Shown one piece after another: positions 7,070 to 16,153 of a stretch of 64,000 nt of DNA. The position numbers and the translations under genes are program-made. Position 1 is the stretch's first letter. Each line of letters starts with the position of its first letter. The notes beneath the pieces were generated by a model. It was not told the origin of the DNA. It did no database searches and saw only the letters and a list, made by a program, of their open reading frames with translations. Origin of the DNA: Tolypothrix bouteillei VB521301 (GTDB lineage: Bacteria > Cyanobacteriota > Cyanobacteriia > Cyanobacteriales > Nostocaceae); NCBI RefSeq assembly GCF_000760695.4, contig NZ_JHEG04000001.1, forward strand, positions 4,064,452-4,128,451, given 5' to 3'.

Positions 7070-9229
7070 TTACTGCTTAACGGATTTCATTGACAAACTA
7101 ATCCGCTTCAGTTTCTCATTCACTTCCAGCACTTTGACTTTCACGACTTGTCCTACTTTCACAATTTTCTTGGGATCGTCTACAAATCTGTCAGCCAGTT
7201 GAGAGATATGTACCAATCCATCCTGATGTACGCCAATGTCAACGAATGCACCAAAGTTAGCAACATTGGTAACAATTCCTTCTAGTTCCATTCCAACTTT
7301 CAAATCAGCGATTTCCTTAATTCCTTCTTTGAAAGTAGCATACTTAAACTCAGCTCTTGGATCTCTTCCCGGCTTTTCCAATTCGCTCAAGATATCGCGT
7401 AATGTTGGTTCGCCAACGCTGGCGGTTACGTATTTTTTGAGATTGTGTTTTTTGAGTTGTTCGGCAATTGTGGTGATTTGAGTTAAGGGGACTTTTAAAT
7501 CGGAAGCGATCGCTTCCACAACCGAATAACTTTCTGGATGCACAGCAGTATTATCGAGAGGATTTTCACCATCACGAATGCGTAAGAAACCCGCAGCTTG
7601 TTCAAATGCTTTTGGTCCCAACTTCGGAACTTTTAGCAGTTGTCGGCGGTTTTTGAATACACCATTTTGGTTGCGATAGGCAACAATATTATTGGCAACA
7701 CTAGACGTAATACCAGAAACAAAGGTAAGAAGTTCTTTAGAAGCAGTGTTTAAGTCTACACCAACGTAGTTAACGCAGCTTTCAACAGTTTCATCCAATT
7801 TCTTCTTTAACAATTTTTGATCCACATCATGCTGATACTGCCCTACCCCAATCGATTTGGGTTCAATTTTGACAAGTTCTGCAAGGGGATCTTGCAGGCG
7901 ACGTCCAATACTAATAGCCCCCCGAACAGTGACATCTAAATCGGGAAATTCTTCTAGAGCAACTTTGCTAGCTGAATAGATAGACGCACCCGACTCGTTG
8001 ACTATCACCTTAATTGGTTTTCTATCCAAACTTTGCAGAGTTTCCAAAACAAATTCATCGGTTTCACGCGAAGCTGTACCGTTACCAATAGCAATTAACT
8101 CTATTTTGTATTTCTCAATTAAATTTTTTAGAGTTTTTGCAGCTTCCACACGCTGGTTTGCTGATAGATGGGGAAATATTGCTTGATATTCTAAAAATTT
8201 ACCTGTTTGATCGAGGACTGCGACTTTACACCCAGTCCGAAAACCCGGATCTACCGCCAAAGTGGGTTTCATCCCTGCTGGTGCAGACAGTAATAACTCT
8301 CGTAAGTTAGCTTCAAATGTTTTGATAGACTCTATGTCTGCAAAAGTTTTCTTTTCAGAAATGACCTCGCTTATCAAGGATGTTTTCATCAAACGGGTGA
8401 AAGCATCTTTGAGCATTGCTTGATAGAAGTCCCGCACTGCGCGGACTTTTGTTTTAATTTCTTTTGATTCCAAATAAGACAGGATAACATCTTCATCAAA
8501 AGAAATATCAAAAGATAAGATTCCCTCAGCTTCACCGCGACACAATGCCAGCATATTGTGAGGGGCAATATTTTGTACCCGCATTTGGTAATTGCGGTAC
8601 ATTTCAAATTTCGTTGTACCTTCTGGATAGTCATTCTTGATACGGGAAAAAAAGACTCCTTCTTCTAAAAGGTATTCCCGTACATAAGAACGCAACTCTG
8701 CTTTTTCAGCCACTTCTTCTGCAAGAATATCAGAAGCACCGCGCAACGCCTCTTCTGCGGTTTTGACACCTTTGTCTTCAGAAACGTATTTTGCTGCTTC
8801 CCCATCCAGAGAAGCGGCGACTCCATTTTTGACGTTTAACGATTTAATAAACTCTGCAAGCGGTTCCAACCCTTTTTCTTTTGCAACGGTGGCTCGCGTG
8901 CGACGTTTTGGACGGAAGGGTAAGTATAAATCCTCAAGTTCTGTTTTTTGCAAACAGGACTCTATCTTTTCTTTAAGTTCGTCAGTAAGCTTACCTTGTT
9001 CTGCGATCGCATTTAAAATTGTGGATTTTCTTTCTTCCAATTCTGTTAAGTAAGAATACCTATCTGCCAGTTGGCGTAACTGAACTTCATTCATTTCCCC
9101 AGTCCGTTCTTTGCGATAACGCGCAATAAAGGGAATTGTCGCACCCTCAGCCAAAAGATCCAGCGCGTTTTGCACCTGATAGGGTTTAAGGTTTAGTTCG
9201 ATAGCCAGTGATTGAGGAATGTTTAGCAT
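7070..9229 (-). CDS. tex: Tex family RNA-binding transcriptional accessory protein
   Basis: 719 residues, the usual Tex length. Order: N-terminal helical region with FIARYRKERTG, YqgF/RNase H-like domain (AVDPGFRTGCKVAVLD, ~330-450), helix-hairpin-helix region (VSGITSSVANNIVAYRN, LKVPKLGPKAFEQAAGFLRI, ~500-560), and a C-terminal S1 RNA-binding domain (VGMELEGIVTNVANFGAFVDIGVHQDGLVHISQL, ~640-710). Tex binds RNA/DNA and interacts with the transcription machinery. Nothing looks broken. It is transcribed alone, convergent with the preceding gene. Confidence 0.95.
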   Translation of the reverse strand: MLNIPQSLAIELNLKPYQVQNALDLLAEGATIPFIARYRKERTGEMNEVQLRQLADRYSYLTELEERKSTILNAIAEQGKLTDELKEKIESCLQKTELEDLYLPFRPKRRTRATVAKEKGLEPLAEFIKSLNVKNGVAASLDGEAAKYVSEDKGVKTAEEALRGASDILAEEVAEKAELRSYVREYLLEEGVFFSRIKNDYPEGTTKFEMYRNYQMRVQNIAPHNMLALCRGEAEGILSFDISFDEDVILSYLESKEIKTKVRAVRDFYQAMLKDAFTRLMKTSLISEVISEKKTFADIESIKTFEANLRELLLSAPAGMKPTLAVDPGFRTGCKVAVLDQTGKFLEYQAIFPHLSANQRVEAAKTLKNLIEKYKIELIAIGNGTASRETDEFVLETLQSLDRKPIKVIVNESGASIYSASKVALEEFPDLDVTVRGAISIGRRLQDPLAELVKIEPKSIGVGQYQHDVDQKLLKKKLDETVESCVNYVGVDLNTASKELLTFVSGITSSVANNIVAYRNQNGVFKNRRQLLKVPKLGPKAFEQAAGFLRIRDGENPLDNTAVHPESYSVVEAIASDLKVPLTQITTIAEQLKKHNLKKYVTASVGEPTLRDILSELEKPGRDPRAEFKYATFKEGIKEIADLKVGMELEGIVTNVANFGAFVDIGVHQDGLVHISQLADRFVDDPKKIVKVGQVVKVKVLEVNEKLKRISLSMKSVKQ

Positions 9230-9446
9230 CGGGTATTGCAGTTGAAATATATTTATCAGCGCAAGTAGATAATGTTAAGCTAGTTTAACAGACAGATTCG
9301 GAATCTTGTATTTATACGCTGTTGTTATGAGTAACGTGTTAGAGCTAAAACTGAATAGCTGTTAGATTAGGCACACTTGTTACCGACAACAGAGACCTAT
9401 TATGCACACATTAACGCTTCTGCTATTAGCCCAGAGGTGAGGAAAA

Positions 9447-9761
9447 ATGGCTTTGTTTTTCTTGATTCCGCTACTTACCGGCTTGGTAGGTGGCTATATC
9501 TTTAAAAAATGTACTGACGAAATTGGGTATTTCGTGGGGATATTTGCAGCTCTGTGCCTTGCTTTAAGCTTGGTGTTCGCACCGTGGCAAGTGTTGCTTT
9601 TGCTGCTCCTAGTTATTCTCATGACCACCCAAAAACTTTTACAACGAGTAGAAGACCATGATGAAAACTTAAATAACACTGACAGAAGAGAACTAACCGA
9701 TCCCAAACCCCAGGTAACTGAGGAAGAAGTAGGACGGAAATACCGTGGTATCAGTTACTAA
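9447..9761 (+). CDS. Small membrane protein, unknown
   Basis: 104 residues. Two or three hydrophobic segments lie in the first ~60 residues (MALFFLIPLLTGLVGGYIF, GIFAALCLALSLVFA, QVLLLLLLVILM), followed by a charged cytoplasmic-type tail rich in Asp/Glu/Arg. A GAGG-like ribosome site (AGGTGAGGAAAA) precedes the ATG. No family is recognised. Confidence 0.6.
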   Translation: MALFFLIPLLTGLVGGYIFKKCTDEIGYFVGIFAALCLALSLVFAPWQVLLLLLLVILMTTQKLLQRVEDHDENLNNTDRRELTDPKPQVTEEEVGRKYRGISY

Positions 9762-9915
9762 GCAATAACTCCTACTGATACCGCCACCGAGAAAAACCTG
9801 CAGGAGTAAGCCTTTGAGATTTCATAGGTCAAGCGGCTCCTGTAGTTTAAGTTACCGGGCGAAAGGAAGATTTTAGCGATCTTAGGGATCGCAACCGACA
9901 AATTTTTAAGAAATT

Positions 9916-11490
9916 TTAATTGCAGTCGTCACCACATCTAGAAACTTTTGCCCACACTCTTGTTGTTTGAGTCGTACTGGGATTGGGTACAAATTCCACT
10001 TTAAGAACCTTCAACTTCTCTTGAGGTTTAAGAACAGCTAAAGCTTTTTGTTCTTGATAACTAAAGTGAGGTAACTGCGGTTTATTTTTCCTTAACGTTA
10101 CTCCTGGTTTAACAGTTACAGTAACTACCGCTCCTGGTGATGGAACAACACGAGAGTCAGTAGATTGTAAAACTTCGCTTAAAGGTTTCCCAAGCAATGC
10201 TGCACCTGGCTTGTTGTTAACATTGCCTAAAAAAATCCAACCATCAGGGGTAGAAATTTCTTGGAATTTTGAAGATGAAGTCGCAGCAGATACTTGCTCG
10301 ATACTTTGACTGGATTCTGGCGATCTCACTGCAAAAAGATTTTGTTTGGGAATCCATGACAAGATTGTGCCAACTATTGCTATAACCCCAGCACCTACAA
10401 GAAATTTTCCGATTCCAGTAAATTGTTGATTTTTTTTCGATTGTGCTTGAATTTTTTGCTGCTGAGGCGGTTGGTACTCTTGTTGTCTTTCTTCAAAGTT
10501 TGTAGATTCGGTATTTTCTTCAGAATCATGAGTCTGTTGTAAATGATTCAAGCTTTGACTAACCCACTCATTAACATCACGACAAAGAGGGTCTTCAGTT
10601 GTATTTTGGACGGTATCGGCTCTACCAACTGCATGAGGTTCAACAATCCATTCCATTGTTTCCCCGACAGCATCCGATGTATCTACTACAGAGTCCCAAG
10701 GATCTTCTAATATATCTTCTTTTACTGTATCAACTTGACTTACGATAGAAGTATTAACCTGCTCTACTCTTTCTTTGAGTGTATTACCTCCATCATTTAT
10801 ACAAAGGTAAGCATCTTCAGTGACACCCTTGGATTCATTAACGACAGGTGGCTTTACCTCTTCAGGTTTTTCTTTTGCGTTTTCTTCGACAACTCTAGAA
10901 GCATCAGGCTGTTCAATAATATCATTAAATACAACTTCTCCAGTATTTCCACTAAAGTTAACAACCTCAGCTACGTTCCTAGCGGTATCTACAACAGAAG
11001 GCTTGACTTGGTCTACTGTATCTTTAACTGTATCAACAACACTTAGGACAGAAGGCTTAACCCGGTCAACCGTATCTTTTACCGTATCAACAGCACCGAC
11101 TATGGAAGGCTTAACCCGGTCAACCGTATCTTTTACCGTATCAACAGCACCGACTATGGAAGGTTTGACCTGCTCTACTGTGTCTTTTAATGCATCTCCC
11201 ACACCGTTAACACTATCATGAACAGCATCAGCTACAGTTTGAGCTGCACCCACAACGCCTTCTACAGTAGCATTAACACGCTGAGCCGTACCCTTACCTA
11301 CCAAAGCACCAGCAACTGCGCCCACAACACCACCAACAGTTCCTCCAACTCGGCGACCGAGCAAACCACCAATCGCTGCTCCAACAATTCCACCCCCTAT
11401 ACCTGTTGCTGCTCGATAAGCTATGGGTTGCTTCCTCTGAGAACAATTAGCTTTTTCTTGACGCTCAACAGGCTGCTTGCGATCGCTCAT
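9916..11490 (-). CDS. Glycine-zipper, LEA-like repeat protein with membrane helix and SH3-like tail
   Basis: 524 residues. Residues 28-66 are a glycine zipper (GIGGGIVGAAIGGLLG) ending in KGTAQRVN, a tag shared with the next two genes. Residues ~95-185 hold four or five copies of an 18-residue amphipathic repeat of the type VKPSIVGAVDTVKDTVDR. A long acidic linker follows, then a membrane helix at 359-379 (GKFLVGAGVIAIVGTILSWI) and a C-terminal domain (VTVTVKPGVTLRKN ... TRVWAKVSRCGDDC) resembling a bacterial SH3 domain. GGAGAG precedes the ATG. The role may be envelope or stress related; this is inference from composition only. Confidence 0.75.
   Translation of the reverse strand: MSDRKQPVERQEKANCSQRKQPIAYRAATGIGGGIVGAAIGGLLGRRVGGTVGGVVGAVAGALVGKGTAQRVNATVEGVVGAAQTVADAVHDSVNGVGDALKDTVEQVKPSIVGAVDTVKDTVDRVKPSIVGAVDTVKDTVDRVKPSVLSVVDTVKDTVDQVKPSVVDTARNVAEVVNFSGNTGEVVFNDIIEQPDASRVVEENAKEKPEEVKPPVVNESKGVTEDAYLCINDGGNTLKERVEQVNTSIVSQVDTVKEDILEDPWDSVVDTSDAVGETMEWIVEPHAVGRADTVQNTTEDPLCRDVNEWVSQSLNHLQQTHDSEENTESTNFEERQQEYQPPQQQKIQAQSKKNQQFTGIGKFLVGAGVIAIVGTILSWIPKQNLFAVRSPESSQSIEQVSAATSSSKFQEISTPDGWIFLGNVNNKPGAALLGKPLSEVLQSTDSRVVPSPGAVVTVTVKPGVTLRKNKPQLPHFSYQEQKALAVLKPQEKLKVLKVEFVPNPSTTQTTRVWAKVSRCGDDCN
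11041..11190. repeat. 54-bp coding tandem repeat
   Basis: The 18-residue repeat of the 524-residue protein is encoded by 54-bp units. Two consecutive units around 11066-11173 are nearly base-identical, pointing to recent expansion; the outer units have diverged. Confidence 0.75.
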
Positions 11491-11640
11491 AGTTAATCTC
11501 TCCTCTCGCTTAAGGTAGTATCAGACCTAACTGAAGCAGCTCGTTATCAATTCAAGATTAATTTATCAGTCATTCGATAAACCGTTAATAACCTAAAGAC
11601 ATATAAGCAGTTCTAAATGAAATATAAGAATAAGAGTGAA

Positions 11641-11706
11641 GACGGCTAATAGCTAATGGCTAATTGCTTATTGACCATTAGCAATTAGCCATTAGCCATT
11701 AGCAAT
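11641..11706. repeat. Heptamer repeat hairpin (GGCTAAT type)
   Basis: GGCTAATAGCTAATGGCTAATTGCT (11644-11668) is followed by the reverse complement series (11677-11704), giving a long hairpin in the gap between two glycine-zipper genes. The unit is about 7 bp (GCTAATG/GCTAATA). The rest of 11491-11789 holds no gene. Confidence 0.75.
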
Positions 11707-11789
11707 CCAAATTTTTTACAAATAATTTAGGATTGCTATATGTCTGCCAAATTATCAGAAAATAAGGTGGGAATTGCCCACCCTAAGTC

Positions 11790-12422
11790 TTATTTCTGGT
11801 TATCTACTGGGACTAAAATGTAAGTCGTCTGGTTATTGGAGTTACCGGGGATATTGGGTGTGTTGGGGAGATTAGTTCCCTGAGCCCCAGAGGGTAAATT
11901 ATCCTCAGCGACTTTAGTGGCTACATCCACTGTACCTTTGATATTGTCGTTAACGCCTTCAGCAGCACCTTTGACGATGTTCACAGTGTTGTTAACGGTG
12001 TCGCTAACATTCATTGCTGTAGCTTTGACAGCAGACAAAGTACTGTTGACAGTGTCGTTAATACCTAAAGCAGTATCCTTGACACTGTCTCCTACATCGT
12101 TAACAGTATCGTTCACACCATCAGCGATCGAACTGATTGCATCACCCACACCTTTGACACTTTGATTAATAGTCCCGGCTGTATTCTTAACCGAGTTCCC
12201 CGCTCTTTTTACAGTTTGGTTAACCCTTTCGGCTGTACCCTTAATAGTTAAAGCTCCAGCTATTGCACCTAACGCAGCACCAATGAGTGCTCCAATTGCT
12301 ATTTTAGATAACCCATTGTTCGAGTTTCTACCTGATTCATAAGAAGTATTGGATTGGTCTTCTGTAAAATCAGTATTGTCTTCAGCGTTAGGATGCTCCA
12401 AAACCTGCTGATTTCCATTCAT
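11790..12422 (-). CDS. Glycine-zipper, LEA-like repeat protein (short paralogue)
   Basis: About 210 residues. A short acidic N-terminus leads to a glycine zipper (IGALIGAALGAIAGALT) ending in KGTAERVN, then ~100 residues of amphipathic 11/7-residue type repeats (VNDTVNDVGDSVKDTALGIN), and a Pro/Asn-rich tail ending TYILVPVDNQK. The tail motif YILxP is shared with the 376-residue neighbour. ATG 12422 is chosen because AAGGAA lies 9 nt upstream; the ATG at 12431 directly abuts it. Predicted to be helical and membrane- or surface-associating; function unknown. Confidence 0.75.
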   Translation of the reverse strand: MNGNQQVLEHPNAEDNTDFTEDQSNTSYESGRNSNNGLSKIAIGALIGAALGAIAGALTIKGTAERVNQTVKRAGNSVKNTAGTINQSVKGVGDAISSIADGVNDTVNDVGDSVKDTALGINDTVNSTLSAVKATAMNVSDTVNNTVNIVKGAAEGVNDNIKGTVDVATKVAEDNLPSGAQGTNLPNTPNIPGNSNNQTTYILVPVDNQK

Positions 12423-12547
12423 AAGAGTCATTTCCTTTATGCCACAATAGACTCAATTAGTAAACAATTAACAGTTATCAGTACACCGTTAGCGAGAACT
12501 GATAACTGATAACTCAACACCTAAATAATGTTTGGAATGTCAGGTGT

Positions 12548-13678
12548 TTATTTGTCGTAATCGTTAAGTAGAATAATGTCTTTCTCAAGTGGAGTTGTTT
12601 CTCCTGTATCTATCAACAGCCCACTGTCTTTAGGAGTAGCGGGATCTGCTGAAGACAAAGTTGGAGCAACGTTAAGCCCTTCTACTGGGTCTGGTGCTAA
12701 AATGTAGATCGTTGGTGTACGGTCTATTTCCACTTCATTATTTTTGGATTGCTGATTGTTGGCAATCGTGCGATCGCGATCGCCTTGATTTTGACCTATC
12801 GATGCATTCTCTGCTGCACTTTGTACGGATTGGTTAACACCTTGCGCTGTGTTTTGTACCGCATCTGATGCATTTGCTGCGTTTTCCTTAATTCCTTCAG
12901 ATGCGCGATTTGTTATATCTCTTGTCGTGTCCGCCGCACTTTGTACAGCTTGGTTAATACCTTGCGCTGTATTTTGTACTGCGTTTACAGTACCTTCCAC
13001 TGTTTGCTGGGCGACTTCAGCGAGCCCTTGAGAGGTATTCTGTACCGTGTTTACTGTACCTACTAAAGCTTGTGTGGTTCCTTCAGCAACACCCTTTGCA
13101 GTGTCTACTGCACCACCTACGATAGCTTCAGTAGCTCCCTCAGCAATACTTTTCACGGCTTGTCCTATACCTTTGCCTGTGTGGCTGAGACCTTCACCTA
13201 TAGTCTTTGAAGCCTCTCCAATACCTTTTGCTGCAGTATTCAACCCTTGACCGACTCTCTTACCTGCAAAAGCACCAATTAATGACCCTAATGTACCAGC
13301 AACAAGTCCTCCTACCAATGCTCTGGTTAACGTAGGATTCAGACCTTTGGTAACTGCTTGAGTATTGGATTGACCGGAATTGATGCGGTTAACATCATTG
13401 TTTCTGGAGACATTAGTATCTATGTTAATGTTTGCTGAACCCCCATGAGGTTGAGTAGAACTGATGGGGTTAGCATCATAGTTTCTAGAAACTCCAGCAT
13501 CTACATTCAGGTTGGCTGAATTTGCATGAGGTTGACCAGAAGCTATGCGATCGCTTGTCGGCTGCTGTGCAGCATCGCTATTAAAGTTTGTGGTTGCTGA
13601 ACCCGCATTAGGTCGAGCGGAAGTTGTGCTATCGGTATTTACACCCTGTCTGTCCGAAGCTTGCTTGATTTCTTGCAT
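12548..13678 (-). CDS. Glycine-zipper, LEA-like repeat protein (376 residues)
   Basis: A Ser/Asn/Ala-rich N-terminus contains three imperfect ~32-residue repeats (SGQPHANSANLNVDAGVSRN, STQPHGGSANINIDTNVSRN). A glycine zipper follows (LVGGLVAGTLGSLIGAFAG), then ~170 residues of Ala/Gly-rich amphipathic helix repeats (AVQNTAQGINQAVQSAAD) and a tail with TIYILAPD. It has the same order of parts as the two downstream genes. LEA-like helices are often disordered in water and fold on membranes or on drying; no such role is proven here. Confidence 0.75.
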   Translation of the reverse strand: MQEIKQASDRQGVNTDSTTSARPNAGSATTNFNSDAAQQPTSDRIASGQPHANSANLNVDAGVSRNYDANPISSTQPHGGSANINIDTNVSRNNDVNRINSGQSNTQAVTKGLNPTLTRALVGGLVAGTLGSLIGAFAGKRVGQGLNTAAKGIGEASKTIGEGLSHTGKGIGQAVKSIAEGATEAIVGGAVDTAKGVAEGTTQALVGTVNTVQNTSQGLAEVAQQTVEGTVNAVQNTAQGINQAVQSAADTTRDITNRASEGIKENAANASDAVQNTAQGVNQSVQSAAENASIGQNQGDRDRTIANNQQSKNNEVEIDRTPTIYILAPDPVEGLNVAPTLSSADPATPKDSGLLIDTGETTPLEKDIILLNDYDK

Positions 13679-13924
13679 AGTAATTATTCCCTTTATTTAA
13701 AAAAAGGTTCGACATTCATTTGTTGAAGTTCTCACAAGCAAATCTAACGATTCAAAATGGCATTTTAACCGTTCTAAAGATATAGACAATCAATTAATTC
13801 CCGCTCCAGAAGTTATAGTCTTTAGGCGTAGTTAATCACCGAATGATTTTTGTACAAAAAGTTTCTTTTTTCTACGGATATGTACCGAACTATAGATACA
13901 AGCATTATCAGTAGAAAATTTCTG

Positions 13925-14416
13925 TTATATCATCTGTATCGCTTTATGCTTTGCCAATAACTGACAGTATCTCTCATTTTTCTTTGCCAACATCCATTTT
14001 TCTTTAAATATTGCTGCCGATTCAGCCTTAACAGGGTCTACTTCATTTGGCAAAATATCTTTTCTAGCTTTTACAACAGCTTCAATAGAAGTTTCTTTTT
14101 GAGGATTGGTTTTGTATTTTTTTCCGCTCTTATGATTGGCATAGCGGCGCGATCGCGTATGACCCATTTGTAAGAACTTACGTGCCATATCAGCCCCAAC
14201 GAAATCATCTTTCTCCAAATATTCAAGAAACATTTGGTATATTTTTTCGCTTGATTGTCTTGCAATTTCAGGAGTTTTAAACCGCCAATAAGGCAAAATC
14301 TCTGACTTATACGGTTCTACCAAAAGCACTCCCTGCTCGCCCTTCCCAACGCGATAGAGTTCGGGATTTTTTCGGAAATCAATACTTTGAAAATCTAAAG
14401 AGTAATCAAATGACAT
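13925..14416 (-). CDS. DUF4385 family protein
   Basis: 163 residues starting MSFDYSLDFQSIDFRKNPEL, with the family-typical core GKGEQGVLLVEPYKSEILPY, WRFKTPEIARQSSEKIY, DDFVGADMARKFLQMG and RRYANHKSGKKY. The family is uncharacterised; the conserved Arg/Lys/His set suggests nucleic-acid or phosphate contact, which is inference. The frame is open upstream to a TTG at 14557, but the ATG at 14416 is exactly where family similarity begins. Confidence 0.8.
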   Translation of the reverse strand: MSFDYSLDFQSIDFRKNPELYRVGKGEQGVLLVEPYKSEILPYWRFKTPEIARQSSEKIYQMFLEYLEKDDFVGADMARKFLQMGHTRSRRYANHKSGKKYKTNPQKETSIEAVVKARKDILPNEVDPVKAESAAIFKEKWMLAKKNERYCQLLAKHKAIQMI

Positions 14417-14687
14417 GAGAGGATGTTTGTAAAGTTTCAATTCATACTGGCTATGCCATGAGAAATCGCATGGCAAGTACCACAATGAAGAGGAACCCAG
14501 AGCAGTCGCCTCAACGGGGGAACTTTGTTTGTATAGTAGCGAATTATATTCGCCCAAGACTTTTAAAACATCCTCTATAAAGAAAGCCTACAAAAATCCG
14601 AGCGCTAGATTTAGTTACATTCTAGAACATGATAAAGTAAATTAAACTCAACATCCTTCGAGCCAAACAAGTCAACTTTGCCTACCC

Positions 14688-15155
14688 ATGCTACCAAGTT
14701 CCCAATCTCTTAAAAGAGCCCTAAATGTGGGAGATCTGCGGCAAGTCCATCACATAGCCCTCAACGTTCATGATATGCAAGCCTCAAGACAATTCTACAA
14801 CGGTATTTTGGGCTTGCACGAGTTGACAGGTGATGAAGTTCCTGCAACCTTAGTAGATTTAGTCGCACAAGGAAAAGTAGCCAATTTCGTTACTCCTGAT
14901 GGTACTATCCTCGATTTATTTTGGGAACCAGACTTATTACCACCAGACCCAAACCCAGAACGAAGTTTTACCAGAGCATATCACTTGGCATTTGACATCG
15001 CGCCTGATTTATTCGATCGCGCAGTTGAAGTTTTGAGAGAAAATCAAATTACCATCGCCCACGGACCAGTCACTCGTCCAACAGGTAGGGGAGTCTACTT
15101 TTACGACCCCGATGGCTTTATGATAGAGATTCGCTGCGATCCTATGGGGGGATAA
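14688..15155 (+). CDS. VOC superfamily (glyoxalase/bleomycin-resistance-like) protein
   Basis: 155 residues, one pair of beta-alpha-beta-beta-beta modules. Metal-ligand-type positions are visible: HHIALNVHDMQASRQFY at the start of module 1, YHLAFDIAPD at module 2 and YFYDPDGFMIEI near the end. The enzyme type (lyase, dioxygenase, binding protein) cannot be fixed. The stop TAA and last glycines come from a GGGGATAAT tandem repeat that continues past the gene. Confidence 0.8.
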   Translation: MLPSSQSLKRALNVGDLRQVHHIALNVHDMQASRQFYNGILGLHELTGDEVPATLVDLVAQGKVANFVTPDGTILDLFWEPDLLPPDPNPERSFTRAYHLAFDIAPDLFDRAVEVLRENQITIAHGPVTRPTGRGVYFYDPDGFMIEIRCDPMGG

Positions 15156-15208
15156 TGGGGATAATGGGGACAAGGGAGATAAGGGAGACAAGGGAGATAA
15201 GGGGGACC
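15144..15208. repeat. Short G-rich tandem repeat at gene end
   Basis: About six copies of a 9-bp unit of the form GGGAGATAA / GGGGATAAT / GGGAGACAA. The complementary type occurs at 57727-57771. It overlaps the last codons and the stop of the VOC gene. Confidence 0.7.
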
Positions 15209-15254
15209 ACTAACAACTAACAAATAGCCACTAACTACTAACCACCAACCAGTA

Positions 15255-15542
15255 ATGATTGACTCCAAGACATACCAAGTTATTGAAGAAGCAATTAAGA
15301 GACCTCCCATTACACACGATCCGCAAAGACAATCGTTAAAAGCTTGGGCAATGTATTGTTTGCGCGATCGCGGTTTCAAGGTAGTGTATGCTCAAAATGG
15401 TGACTTTGCTGTAGAAACGAGAGGCGGAGAAAAGATATATTTCAAAGTTACAGAAAATACAACAGATTTAGATAGCCAATTTGCTTGGATTGTTTGGGAT
15501 AGTACAACCAAAAGTGCCAACCTGATTCCATCACAAAAATGA
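15255..15542 (+). CDS. Hypothetical protein, 95 residues
   Basis: A compact soluble protein: an N-terminal helix (YQVIEEAIKRPP), then GFKVVYAQNGDFAVET and KIYFKVTENTTDLDSQFAWIVWD strands. It looks like a small alpha/beta domain. No family is recognised. It follows the VOC gene at 100 bp and may be co-transcribed. Confidence 0.55.
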   Translation: MIDSKTYQVIEEAIKRPPITHDPQRQSLKAWAMYCLRDRGFKVVYAQNGDFAVETRGGEKIYFKVTENTTDLDSQFAWIVWDSTTKSANLIPSQK

Positions 15543-15608
15543 ACTACCAGCCCTTACTTCAATAGCACTCTTGATTTGGTTGGCGGTGCGTTCAAAAGAT
15601 TCTGTAGT

Positions 15609-15977
15609 ATGTATTATTTACATATTTACTTTTATATGAACTATCTTTTGATAGGCAAGAGCCGGGAATTGAGAGCCACGAGTCGGGAATTTCGCGATCG
15701 CTTGCAAGAACTGAGCTTTGAGAGCCAGGAACTGATAAGCAAGAGTCGGGAACTGGGAGCCATGAGTCGGGAAATAGCTGCCATAAATCACCAAATTCGT
15801 GTCGAATTACAAAAACAAAAAGACACGAGTGAGAAACTCTGTATCGAAGTAGAAGAACTGATAGCCAGGAGTCGGGAACTGGTAGCCGAACGTCAGGAAC
15901 TCAGCGTCCTATTACAAGAACGTATTGCACAAAACATTGAATTGCAACAACGTATTACAATAGCATTAATTCAATAA
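15609..15977 (+). CDS. Small coiled-coil protein with SRE-type repeats
   Basis: About 122 residues. A short hydrophobic N-terminus (YLHIYFYMNYLLIG) is followed by a long coiled coil built from imperfect repeats such as KSRELRATSREF, SKSRELGAMSREI and ARSRELVAERQEL. The start is uncertain: ATG 15609 or 15636 (a TTG at 15576 is less likely). It lies just upstream of a CheB gene. No known family; it could be a membrane-tethered coiled coil or a repeat-expanded non-conserved frame. Confidence 0.4.
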   Translation: MYYLHIYFYMNYLLIGKSRELRATSREFRDRLQELSFESQELISKSRELGAMSREIAAINHQIRVELQKQKDTSEKLCIEVEELIARSRELVAERQELSVLLQERIAQNIELQQRITIALIQ

Positions 15978-16153
15978 TAAGTAATAAATGATACCCTTTA
16001 GCAGGTTTTTTGCAGCGCAATAACTAAGATGATTCACAACCGCTCCTCATGCCCGATCGCAGCCCTATCTAAAGAAAGTGTTGTACGTCAAGCCAGTATG
16101 TTATCTTGAAGTGCCAGGGGTAACATAAAAGCAAAAATGGTTAGGAGCAGCGA

